Positions 23,199 through 33,065 of a DNA stretch of 64,000 nt are shown here, piece by piece. The notes beneath the pieces were generated by a model, which saw nothing but the letters and a program-made list of their open reading frames with translations, was not told the origin of the DNA and made no database searches. The stretch's first letter is position 1; each line of letters begins with the position of its first letter. The position numbers and the translations under genes were made by a program. Source of the DNA: Dictyophora rubrovolvata (taxonomy: Eukaryota; Basidiomycota; Agaricomycetes; Phallales; Phallaceae); the NCBI GenBank assembly GCA_029959195.1, contig CP114118.1:1240001-1304000 (forward strand), given 5' to 3'.

Positions 23199-24450
23199 TC
23201 AGTGCATGGGTGGCCAAAGATGCATTGGAGGAGTGGTGGTTGGATAGGGTGGGTATGGTCCATACATATACAGAGATCCTATTGGCATGTAGGGATAGAA
23301 TGGAGGGAGTTGAGATGATGTACTACCCAGAATGTGCCCTGGCCAGACTGAATGAGTAGGAACATGGGGAGAAGTCAAAGCCGGGTGGAGAGCAGAAGCT
23401 GGGTGGAGCATAGGTGCTGGTACAGATGCAGAAGGAGCAGAGGAACTTGTTTTGCCACATGCTGCTTCTCAAGCATGCAATTGTCCCAGTTCTTTTGGAA
23501 GTTCATTGATATTTGCATGTCCATTTTCCTATTCAGTCCAATTCAAGTTAGATAGCCAATGATGAATGAATATGAACTTACAATAAGCACACCCCAGAAG
23601 CTAAGGTTCGCCATTGTAATTTTCAGATGCATGCCATTTGAAGACATGTAGCAAAACTCTTTATCATGGGGATTCACACTTGTATTTTGCTTGGAGGCTT
23701 TTGACCCAATTTGTCATTCTCTCAGCCACAAGATCTGCCTCTGTTACTGGTGCCAGCTCTTTGCTCACTTTTTTTTGCCTTTCAAAATTGCATCACTCAA
23801 TTCATTCATTCCTTTCGTAACTTTTGCACTCTGACCATCATGCAGGATAACCTCAAAATGATCCTTTGCAAGCACTCTCCCTTTCTGCATAGCATTACTT
23901 TTACACTTGTCAAGTCTTTGTAACTCCTGCTGTGTCATCAAATCGATCCAATGCATCAAATTACTGAGAATACATGGTTTTGCATCCTTTGAATTCACTG
24001 AGAGTTTGTATGATAAACATAATTGCTCAAATGGCACCTGCATTGTTCTTGAGATTCTAACAATGAAAGATGCAAATCCCAAGTCCATTTTGAAGTATTC
24101 TATATCAACAACATTGCTTTGTATTGGGACCTGAAAGGGTATATTCAACACTTGATTTATAAGTAGAAAAGAATAACTAACACTTGATGAACAACATACC
24201 TTTTTCCTCCTCCTCCTCCTCTTCACCCTCCTCTTCCTTTTCACCTTCTTCATAAACTTCATCTCGACTCCTCTCATCATCACTTGGTCCCATCACTTCA
24301 CCCATCTCATTCTCAAAATACTCATCTAAATGTACTGTTCCTCCTCTAGCTGAACCAAGCGAAGTGTGCAGAGTGGTTCCTTGGGCCTCTGGCAGTGTAG
24401 CTGCTGATGAGGCTTTCTTCTGTGTCAATCTTGCTGAACAAATTGAAGGT
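23199..24450 (-). CDS. uncharacterised gene paired tail-to-tail with the Tc1-like transposase, copy 1
   Basis: I do not recognise this family. From the 5' side: a Gly/Ala and acidic exon (ARGGTVHLDEYFENEMGEV, then a run of Glu), an intron near 24195-24130, a conserved exon (VVDIEYFKMDLGFASFIVR, TMQVPFEQLCLSY, HWIDLMTQQELQRLDKCKS, KDHFEVILHDGQSAKVTKGM, a basic KGKKK end near 23765), a block NGMHLKITMANLSFWGVLI (about 23640-23590), and a Pro/Tyr-rich C-terminus (YMYGPYPPYP, MHLWPPMH). A diverged second copy at 27838-28860 keeps the same order and intron, so this is a real gene family. In both places a Tc1-like transposase faces it tail-to-tail. Some decay is likely: stops lie inside the C-terminal exons. 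Confidence 0.5.
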
Positions 24451-24542
24451 TGAGAGACAGTTGCAGCAGAAGAATACAGAAGGTGACCATATGTCATATG
24501 TGCTCAAAAGCTGGACTAGATTAGAAGTGAGTATATGTATGG

Positions 24543-24705
24543 GTACCTTATTACTAAGTGACCAGGACAGACTTCCCCATAAGGAAAGTTTGTGATACGG
24601 GGTGCAGACTAGAGTACAGGGTGTGGAGTTGGGGAGGAGAACAGGTGATGGAGTACAGGGTTTGGGTATGTCCGGATTTGGACTATGGGGCACACAGGGC
24701 ATGAC
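24543..24705 (-). repeat. LTR fragment (family with TGTCA-GC-TG-GTGCC start)
   Basis: Reverse-oriented LTR start TGTCATGCCCTGTGTGCCCC with the downstream CTTATGGGGAAGTCTGTCC segment. The same LTR family recurs at 25939-26152, 26700-27048 and 35281-35693. Truncated. Confidence 0.6.
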
Positions 24706-25594
24706 ACTATAACTTGACCCTCTCCTCCTTGCTGTGCCCATAGGCTATTTTTACTATCATGGAACCTGACCAGGCTGCTCTAAATCTCGAGCAAACACCT
24801 CATAGCTATGGAACAAAATTTCCTTACATGTAACACTCAACTCAAACAGCTCCTCTCTTGACTCAAACCATTTCTCCAACCTCAACTCCCATCTGATTCT
24901 CCTTCAGGACCTCTGGCAGACCCTCAATCTGGTAACACTCCTTTTGCCCAAGCATCAGTTTCCTCTTCTACATGTGATTCACGAAATTCTCATAACACCC
25001 ATCCCATAGTGCCTCAAGTCCTTTGACAGCAATAGAAATAAAGGACACATATTCTGGAACTCTGTGCAGATCTATATGAGCACATGTAGCAAGGATTTCA
25101 TGAATAACCAAGAAATGATCATCTAGACGCTGTCATATATGAACAATGGCCATACCCACAGTCTGCTACAGAAGTACCTTGTAGGTATCATTCCCTTCAC
25201 GACTTGGAGAGAATTCTGACTTAAGTTCGAAGAGGAATTTTTCTACCCTTAACCAAACATGATGACACCCTCAACCTCCTGTCTGGCAGATATGTTCAAG
25301 GAGGTTGAACTGTAGAGGACTATGTGGACTCCTTCAATGTCCTTATAGAACATGCTGGCTTCACAGATGGGCCATCATGATGCATTTTCAACAAGGATTA
25401 GACCCAACAGTCCAATCCAAGGTTACTACCATGCAGCCAACCCATGTATGAAGATTTCGAGGGCTGGGTCAAGGCTGTATCCTAGGCCAGCTGCTTCTGG
25501 GTTTGTCACAGCCCTACCAAGGCTGTCGATCCTGGTTCAACCTCCTCAATAATGTCATGACCTGATGGATGTTGATGCCACATGTCAATGGATG

Positions 25595-25900
25595 TATAAC
25601 GTTTTCCATTATTATTTATCTTATCTCAACAGACCTGGTGACCAGTCCTCTGATCAGGATCAAACAGTTTAAGTGACTGTATTTGATCAAAGACAATTGT
25701 TGGTGGTTGAAATGAGAAGTGCTGTTGGCACTTCTTGCTAACCACCTTATATACAGTTGGATATTAAGTAAGTGACTACATGTAGCTATGATGTGTCAAG
25801 TGCTACATATTACATAACTGTGCAGTAGCACTTATGACTTAGAATAATAATAATACAAAGACGACTAGTCTTCATGCATATATGTAACAAATCCATTACA
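25595..25900 (+). repeat. solo LTR with 5-bp target duplication GGATG
   Basis: 306 bp flanked by GGATG at 25590-25594 and 25901-25905. The homologous LTR at 46346-46624 aligns throughout, from the GTTTTCC block near the start to the AATCC-TTACA end. Compared with that copy, CpG positions here are mostly TpG or CpA. No internal region remains, so it arose by LTR-LTR recombination. Confidence 0.85.
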
Positions 25901-25938
25901 GGATGACTACAGAATCCACCAGATGTTACTGTTGTGGA

Positions 25939-27048
25939 CAAGTGTCACACACCTTCCTAATCTGGAAGTCTGATCCTATTCTGGTTATTTCTGCACTCAC
26001 TCTGCATCTCCATGTCAATCCCACTCCATACTTGTCAGTACTCTGTCCATCACCTTCCTTATGGGGATATCAGCCCCAGACTCTTAGTAATTGTTGGTAT
26101 CGGAGTTGCCGGCTAACACTCAAATTAATATTGCGTCATCGCCGATGACACATTAGTTAAGTCTTAGTAAAATATTATAAATCCCGGTAGTTAGTTTTCA
26201 CCTTTTTTCATATTTAATTTTGTATATAAAGCTCTATATTTCGAGCACTAAATAACTTGCAAGTTCTATCTATACCATAACTGCTAGTTGCGACAGTAAT
26301 AAGGAACAAAGATTGTATAACCATCATCCCAAGCTATCTTTCCTTATTTGTCATTATCCCCATTTCTGTAGTTCTGCTTCCTCTTGTATTTAAACCCCCA
26401 GCTCCCAGCTGTAGATCCCCAAGCTGAGTCCCTCACCCTGTACTTCTGTACTTCTGTTCCGTCTGTCCCCAGGGGTAGACTTCCTTGGAAATATTGTTAC
26501 GTACAGCAGTCCGGGACTATATCCCAGATATCCCCGAGAAAGTCCGGACCACCAGGGGGGGCGGACGGATGGAAGATGGAGTTACGGGATGAGGGACTCA
26601 GCTTCAGCTTATAAGCTGCACCCACTCGCCCAGCTTTATATATCCCTCAATTTCGGAGTGGCAGGGACTTAAGAGTATGAGATGAAACTGATAAAGCTGA
26701 TTAAGCTGATATTCAGACTGAGGAACCCCAGCTTACAGCTGGGGGTTTAAATACAAGAGGGAACGGAACTACAGGAATGGGGATAAGAACAAATAAGGGA
26801 AGGTAGCATATGGCTGAACACAGCTAGGGATGATGATTATACTATCTTTGTTCCTTATAGTAATACTAAGAGTCAGGGGCCAGTTTCCCCATAAGGAAGG
26901 TGACAGACTTGAAGTCTGGATGACATACGGACAGAGTACCGACAAGTATGGGATGGGATTGCTATGGAGATGTGGGGTGAGTATGGAAGTAACCGGAATG
27001 GGATCAGACTTCCAGATTAGGAAGGTGTGGCACGCAGAGCGTGACAAA
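25939..27048. repeat. cluster of inverted LTR copies
   Basis: A forward LTR piece starts TGTCACACACCTTCC at 25939 and ends GATGACA at 26152. A reverse copy ends at 27048 as GTGTGGCACGCAGAGCGTGACA read on the plus strand. Between them lie promoter-like LTR segments with TATTTAAACCCC-type TATA boxes in both orientations (near 26390 and 26745) and a block at 26505-26650 that matches 35760-35910 in reverse. Together they form a large imperfect palindrome with several insertions. Confidence 0.65.
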
Positions 27049-27479
27049 TATCCAGGGTAGCCCCAGATGCTGTACATAATAACAAGCTGGGTTGTCCTTG
27101 CAAACATGACATTTGTTTTGTAAACACAGATGAGATTGACAACCTTGTCGACCTTCTCTTGGCCCAGAAGGATGTTGCAGAAGTGCAGAATCATGTAGGG
27201 CCTGGACCAACAGAGGAAGAAGAGACTCCTGTACCAGTGGCAACAGAGGATTTTCAGGAAAGCAATGAGTGAAGGATGCACCCTCATTGCTGACTTCAAC
27301 ATTTTGTACATAGACTGTGAACAAAATGATGACAGTAATTCAAATCCTATTACTCCTGATGCATCTCCTGAAAACCCCCCTCTCCCTATCCATTCTTCTA
27401 TGCCACTGCCTCCACAATGTTCAACTTTGGAACAGAAGTCATTACCCTCTGAATACCAACTTGCAGCCACCATGGGTAT

Positions 27480-27837
27480 GTCAGAGTACACTAGTTCGTC
27501 CATTCCATTTTTGATCACTTCCTCAAACTTCGAAGTCTCGAAGTTCAGATCAGTTCATTGTCCCAAACTATTTCTCTCTTTCCCATTCATTCTTCATTTC
27601 CTTTGTTTGATCTTTGATCAAACTCTTGAATCACTTCGTGATCCTCGAACTTATCACCACAGATCCCACAGAGATCTTTCTATTAATTACAAGTGTATAT
27701 AGTCTCTATCCCTAGAGGGAAAACCCTAAGCTTGTTCTCTTAGGTTTTCCTCCCTCTGGGTGTGTAGTTAGGAGTTCTGTTCAATAGATACTTAGGTTTT
27801 CCTCCCTCTAGGTGTGTGCCCTGAGTCACCCTAACAA
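27480..27837 (+). repeat. solo LTR or LTR remnant, TGTCAGAG ... CCCTAACA
   Basis: Ends in the GTGTGCCCTGAGTCACCCTAACA terminus shared with LTRs at 21277, 30144 (reverse), 30995 and 37168 (reverse). It contains the CCTAGAGGG ... CCTCCCTCTGGG hairpin arms. It abuts the second accessory gene copy. No target duplication found. Confidence 0.65.
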
Positions 27838-28860
27838 TAGAAGGGATGGAACATGTGGATGGATACAGAGGATCTGCTGGGATGGATGAACCTATGAGAT
27901 TCAATGATAATGACAAGAATCAAGGTGGAGACAATGAAGAGGAGGAAGAGAAAGGTATGTCATCATTATTTATTGTTACTTATAAAAGAAGTTTGGAAGT
28001 GACCTTTTAGTGTGGACATTGAACACTTTCCCACAAATTCTCCTTTCATATCCTTCATACTGAAAATCTCAAGTATGATGCAAGCACCATTCGAACAGCT
28101 ACACTTATCATATGCAAAGCCTTGTGTATCAATGCACTGTATCAATTTGATGTGACTCAGTGATCACAAAAACAATGTTGTGGCAAAAGATAATTCCCCC
28201 TCTAGGAAAAACAACTACATATATGCAAGTACAAGTGCCCAGCTGACCCCCATGAGATCCATGGTGATAACAAGTGGAAATGAGCGAGAACAAGAATTCA
28301 GTCAAAGACTGAAATTGAGTGGAAAATGAGAAATGGATGGAAGAAAACAAGAAAACGAGCAAAAGTGGAACAAGCACAAAAGGATTGGGAATACAAGAGT
28401 GAAAAACTGACAGAGGGTAGATCATGCAAGTGTGAGAGTCAGACAAATTGGGTCAAAAACCTGTGGGAAAAATATGAGTGTGAATCTCACAGTAAGGAGG
28501 TTTATTACATGAATGGTGTGTATCTGACAGTGACAATGACTGATTTGAGCTTCTGAGGTGTGCTTATTGTGAGTTTATATTTATTGATCTTCATAAATGT
28601 TACTTGATTTGGAGCTGAATATGAATAGGAAAATGGACCAACATCCAAAGTTCATGCACCTGTTTCAGGCTGGCTGGGTCACACATTGTGGGTAATACAC
28701 CAGCCCAGCCAGCCCATTCCTTACATGCCCATGGGATCACCATATATGTTCCACCTTATCCAGCTGCCCCTCCTACCACTGACATCATACCCATGATCTA
28801 GTAGACATCCCAATACCAATCATCTAATCCTTCTGATGATGACTTTGAAGACTTCCTGCT
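27838..28860 (+). pseudogene. uncharacterised Tc1-associated gene, copy 2, interrupted
   Basis: Diverged copy of the gene at 23199-24450. Shared landmarks: acidic exon end NEEEEEKG before an intron at about 27957, then VDIEHF ... MQAPFEQLHLSYA (28013-28120), then, after an LTR-fragment insertion at 28185-28345, TNWVKNLWEKYECESHSKE (about 28443-28500), YLTVTMTDLSF (28517-28550) followed by a TGA where copy 1 has Trp, and a Pro-rich C-terminus near 28690-28780. It is cut at the 5' side by an LTR at 27837. Confidence 0.55.
28185..28345 (-). repeat. LTR fragment inserted in the accessory gene copy 2
   Basis: Reverse complement matches the 5'-middle part of the 30697-30995 LTR (ATGGATCTCATGGGGGTCAG, GTACTTGCATATATGTAG, CCTAGAGGGGG). 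Truncated at both sides. Confidence 0.6.
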
Positions 28861-28969
28861 GTGGAAACTTGGTTTACCAAGCTTGCATGATCAACACACT
28901 AATGCACATGAGTATCAATATTTTGGCAAGTTTGTTGAACAAGCAAGAACTCATGCATGCATTAAAAAA

Positions 28970-29450
28970 GATTCAGATAATAGAACATCTTATTGACCAT
29001 AAAGTGCTTATTTCTGATACTACAGATAACTGCTACAGACCAGACTGCGTCAAATAAAACTTTATACACCTGCAAATCATCTTCTCTGCTTAGGTTGAAA
29101 GTCTGGCAAGTATGGTGGGAGGAACTTAAAAATTCACTAGCAAAGCCTGTAAGACATCCCGGTGTTTGTGGATGTGGCAGTTGTTCATGACAATAACAGA
29201 GTTTGGGCCAGGAAAGCAGTTTATATTGTCAAGGAGATGTTTGATGGAGACACCAAATGATGCCAATGTAAATGAACCCTCAACTATCCTAACTGCAACA
29301 ATACCATCCATGGAAAGTCCAGGAAGTATGGAATACCTAAAAATAGTGAGTTACAGCTCAAGAAAAGGCCACTACATCCCACCTTTTTCCATGGATAAAC
29401 ACTGAAATGCTTTCTGCAGCCACTTTTGAAGTGGAGTATTGTTGGTTGTC
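28970..29450 (-). pseudogene. Tc1/mariner-like transposase remnant, copy 2
   Basis: Minus-strand relative of the 21.8-22.9 kb transposase. Blocks: HGKR before an intron (about 29390), YSILPGLSMDGIVAVRIVEG (about 29335-29278), ASFGVSIKHLLDN, VIVMNNCHIHKHRDVLQ (second catalytic Asp replaced by Asn, about 29205-29150) and VYKVLFDAVWSV (about 29075-29035). The stretch carrying the NPIEE acidic site is missing. It is inactive. An LTR fragment at 29515 cuts it off upstream. Confidence 0.7.
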
Positions 29451-29514
29451 ACTAAAATGTTCAAGAGAAATAAAACACTTTTTCATAGTCATTCTGGAAG
29501 CCCTCAAAGTGTTA

Positions 29515-29815
29515 GGGTACACTAGCACCATCCCCTTATTTCTCTATGTTTATCCTTGGTTCTTGTTTATTTTATTTATCTTCATATTTCTCATATTTTA
29601 TCCCATCTCTTGCATTCCCCATTCCCTCCATATTCCTGCTTCTCCCTTTAACAGTGCCCGTTCCCATCAGTGCTATGGCCTAGGCCCCAGCTAAGGCCTG
29701 GGACCAGTGCATATCTGCACCCAGTCCAAGAACCGAAGGTTGCATACAACCTTCGCTGTTTTTCATAGTATATAGTTAGTAGCCCTAGAGGAGAGTTTGT
29801 TCTCTTATGTAAGGT
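29515..29815 (+). repeat. LTR fragment related to the chromovirus 3' LTR
   Basis: Matches 20825-21100 (ACCATCCCCTTATTT, TCTCATATTTTATCCCATCTC, TTTTTCATAGTATATAGTTAG, CCCTAGAGGAG). It stops in the first hairpin arm, so it is truncated at the 3' side. Confidence 0.7.
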
Positions 29816-29989
29816 TACTGCTAGTTATTCAACAATGTATGTAGAAAATAAACTGAATTATTGAATAACTTGTCTGGGAAAGTGAAAAGTATTGTCGAAG
29901 TCTTGTTATGCTAAGACAAATGAGAACACATTGGTTTGGTAAGATAAGATAATGACAGTTGGATACAGTTCAGGTATCCATGCAGGTAC

Positions 29990-30143
29990 CTAGGTTACAT
30001 TGTCATCGTCTTGGCTCACACTAGTCAGTTTCCACCTTTCCTTATTTGTGGTTATCCCCATTTTCTTGGTTCTGCTCCCTCCTGTATTTTAAACCCCAGC
30101 TCCCTTAGCTGTGGATCCTCAGTCTGAATATAATCAGTGATTC
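29990..30143 (+). repeat. LTR fragment (promoter segment of the 35.3 kb family)
   Basis: TTCCACCTTTCCTTATTTGT through GCTGTGGATCCTCAGTCTGA matches 35430-35585 nearly base for base, including the TATTTTAAACCCC TATA-like site. It is cut at 30143 by the next LTR. Confidence 0.65.
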
Positions 30144-30505
30144 TGTTAGGGCAACTCAGGGCACACACCTAGAGGGAGGAAAACCTAAGAGATCTATTGA
30201 ACAGAACTACTAACTACACACCTAGAGGGAGAAAAACCTAAGAGAACAAGCTTAGGATTTTCCCTCTAAAGATAGAGACTATATACATATAATACAGGAC
30301 AAGCACTCATAATCAATAGAAAGATCTCTGCGGATCTGCAGTGAATAAGTTTGAGGATCGTGAAGTGATTTGAGAGTTTGACTGAACAAAGGAAATGAAG
30401 AATGAATGGAAATAAGAGAAATGGTTTGGAATGATGAAATGATCTGAACTTCAAGACTTCGAGGTTTGAGGATGTAATGGTTCCACTTGTATAGCAAGAT
30501 ACATA
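30144..30505 (-). repeat. LTR, same family as 27480-27837, reverse orientation
   Basis: Starts TGTTAGGGCAACTCAGGGCA on the plus strand (the LTR end read backwards), contains the hairpin arms and ends near GCAAGATACA. No target duplication found. Confidence 0.65.
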
Positions 30506-30696
30506 CTCCATGGACTTAGGCATAAGTCCATTATACTACAACATGTGACTTAGCATATGCATTATGTAGAGTATTATGTAATAGTATGTAGGCACCACTG
30601 TAACAATCCAAAGATAATAGCTAAATGTCATAGCTAAATATATGATCAGAAAACTATGAAGATATTTGACTGAGGTCATCTAGTCTCCGTGGAGCG

Positions 30697-30995
30697 TGTC
30701 ACGGTATGCTAGTGACACTTAGCAATGTATCATTTACTCTTTCCATTCTCCTACTATTTCTCATTTTCAACTTGTTCTCTCAAATTCAGTCTTTGACCGA
30801 ATTCTCATTATCACTGTGGATCCCGTGGGGATCAACCGAGTGCCTGTACTCATATATATGTAGTCGCTTTCCCTAGAGGAGGATCCCTAAGCTTTTTCTT
30901 AGGTTTTCCCTCCTCTAGGTGAGTAGCTAGTTGTTTCCCATGAATAGATCTTAGGTTTTCCCTCCTCTAGGTGTGTGCCCTGAGTTGCCCTAACA
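30697..30995 (+). repeat. solo LTR with near-perfect 5-bp target duplication
   Basis: TGTCACGGTATGCTAGTGAC to GCCCTAACA, 299 bp, flanked by GAGCG (30692-30696) and GAGTG (30996-31000). The TGTCACGG start is usual for mushroom Ty3/Gypsy LTRs. Homologous to the reverse copy at 37168-37537. Confidence 0.8.
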
Positions 30996-31164
30996 GAGTG
31001 ATGCTCTGAAGTTTAGGCAAGGTAAATAGAACCTAGAAGAACAATCTGAAGTGACTGATGCACCCAAAAACCTATATAATGATGAGCAACAGTGTGAAAA
31101 ATGGTGGCAGCATTTACCAGCTTCACTGGACTTGACTGGATTTCACTAGAATGCACTATTCTTT

Positions 31165-31325
31165 TCTCAAGTCTGGAGAGTACGTTAATATCTACTGACG
31201 GACCCAGTGTCCAGTGATGGTGATGGCCATTATTAGAAATTGAGGATAAATAATGATTTTAAATGAAATTAATAATAAATAAAATCCAATTTTAGTCTAC
31301 ATCCTTGGGTCGTCCGGACTTGAGA
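31165..31325. repeat. MITE-like element with 13-bp terminal inverted repeats
   Basis: 161 bp bounded by TCTCAAGTCTGGA (31165-31177) and TCCGGACTTGAGA (31313-31325), inverted matches at 12 of 13 positions. The inner 145 bp match the block at 15241-15385. No coding capacity. A target duplication is not clear. Confidence 0.6.
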
Positions 31326-31409
31326 GAAATTCCAGTGAAGTCCAGTAAAATACAGTGAAAAACAGTGAAGATGAATATATTAATGTGAGACATGGTTTCG
31401 AGGTCTAAG

Positions 31410-33065
31410 CTGAATAGCCTCCCAACCCTATTGAGCTTTCTACTCCACCCATGCCTTGTCCATCTCATTCCACTCGAAACCAGCCAAATGTGCCATCTTC
31501 AGGCATTCCTGCCCTCTCGAAGAAGAAGAAACATAGTCGAGAAAAAGCAGTTGAGGACTATGAACAAGCTGTTCTCACTAGGAGTCAAGAGCTAACTGGG
31601 TAAGTATGAATTACATCGCATATATTCTCTATCTAAACCAAATATTCAAATATAAACAATATTTCTCAGTGCATTAAAAACTATTATTGAACAAGGAATT
31701 TCCCCTGCCTCTCCTGGAATTGCCTTATCGGCCCAAATCAATGTCGAGGCCCCTACAGTTCAGCAAACTGGCATCCAGGTTGCAGCTGGCCCTCAAACAC
31801 CCTCCTGGGGCATCATTAATCCTCTACTGGAAACTCCTGTCAAACAAAGGAGTGAGGGAATCAATAAAACGGGTGTGTACCATCTGTGTTCAGAACTTCT
31901 TCTGATCAATTGATCATTTCATCTAGTCCATTTCGAAATTCATCCAGGAAAGTTTAGTGCTCCCAACATCTTTTCAGCGCATGTGCCAGTTTATTATCAA
32001 TTTGCACATGAACCAATGTATGAAATTAATACAAACGAAACTCTCAGAGGTGTGTGATCCGTTGCTTCTTTGGTTCTATTAATGTTCTAGTCCAAATCTT
32101 CTAATCTTGATCTTCTAATCTAGCATGAAAGGGTGTGGTGTACCACTATAAAAATGACACTTATTTTCAACTGGGTATTGGTTCAAAGCTTATCAGTGAT
32201 GAATATTATAAGCCACTGGATATGGTGACAACTGCTTGGCAGCCTCTTCATGAAAACAATGATGATGACCATTGGTTTTGGATTATTTTTTATTGGGGAA
32301 TTCATGATGAATCTGTGAGTAATTGTTACCTTGATTTAATAAAACATATTATATTTTCATTAGGATCGTCAGTTGGGCAGCCACCACCTACAAACACAGA
32401 TACAGAGTCTGATGAAGAAATTGTTAAGCCACCACCAGTGGGTTCATCTACTATTCAAGTGGCTAGACCTGGATTAGATGAAAAAATTATCAAGTATATT
32501 TGCAAACATTTTGGAATAGCTCGCATCAAGGCAGTTTCCACCAAGCAAGTCAGTGCTGAACTTGCATTAGCTCGTTGGAAGATGCTCCAACGCATGAGAA
32601 ACCAAATGGAAGAGCTGGGATGGCGCAAATCTGGTACCAAGAATGTATATGTTATGGATGATGGTAAATACAATTATTTATATAATTTTTTTCTAGTTAT
32701 ATTATACAGACACCCCATTTTCCAGCCATACACTCGGATCACAAGAACTGGGAACACTCATTGGAATTCAAAGTTCCACATTCAGCATACATCAAACACT
32801 CTGGACGAATGCCTAACACTTTCCCGAATTATGGGAAAATGGAGATGTAGATGGCAATTTAATATGGAAATTAAGGAAGGAACTTGTCGGACATTTTTCT
32901 AATATTGTTGATGAGAAGATTGAAGCTGAAAAGAGTGGTGGCTATCATTTTTCTTTCGGTGCCAGCCATAGTGTGAACAAGAGGGCAAAGGAGAAAGGAA
33001 AAGATAAAGGGAAGGGAAAAGAAAAAGAACATCGTAATAAAAAAAAGGAAGCAACAAGAGAATGA
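31410..33065 (+). CDS. uncharacterised multi-exon gene upstream of the KDZ-associated cysteine-cluster gene
   Basis: I do not recognise the family. Consistent exons: PPNPIELSTPPMPCPSHST ... KKKKHSREKAVEDYEQAVL (31413-31600), ALKTIIEQGISPASPGIALS (from about 31671), FSAHVPVYYQFAHEPMYEIN (about 31973-32035), VVYHYKNDTYFQLGIGSKLI ... WIIFYWGIHDES (32130-32314), SDEEIVKPPPVGSSTIQVAR, IKYICKHFGIARIKAVSTKQ, LARWKMLQRMRNQMEELGWR (to about 32664), a less certain exon with IHSDHKNWEHSLEFKVPHSA (about 32725-32800) and a last part ENGDVDGNLIWKLRKELVGH ending in a Lys/Gly-rich basic tail and TGA at 33063-33065. Short GT-AG introns join most exons. One frame change near 32840 is not explained by an intron, so this copy may be damaged. 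The basic tail suggests nucleic-acid contact (inference). Confidence 0.5.

Larger units (their letters stand above)
24770..27475 (+). mobile_element. Ty3/Gypsy gag-region fossil interrupted by nested LTRs
   Basis: A decayed gag region on the plus strand. Recognisable pieces: capsid-like text around 25200-25500, the MDVDA motif common before the nucleocapsid (about 25567), a zinc knuckle CYCCGQ (about 25925) and an acidic tail around 27150-27260. A solo LTR (25595-25900) and inverted LTRs of another family (25939-27048) split it. It is heavily broken. It may be kin to the chromovirus at 18.6 kb, but linkage is not shown. Confidence 0.55.

Noticed and set aside
24200-24240. GGA-rich run as a regulatory microsatellite
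   Set aside because: It codes for the Glu run of the accessory gene and has a matching acidic run in the second copy.
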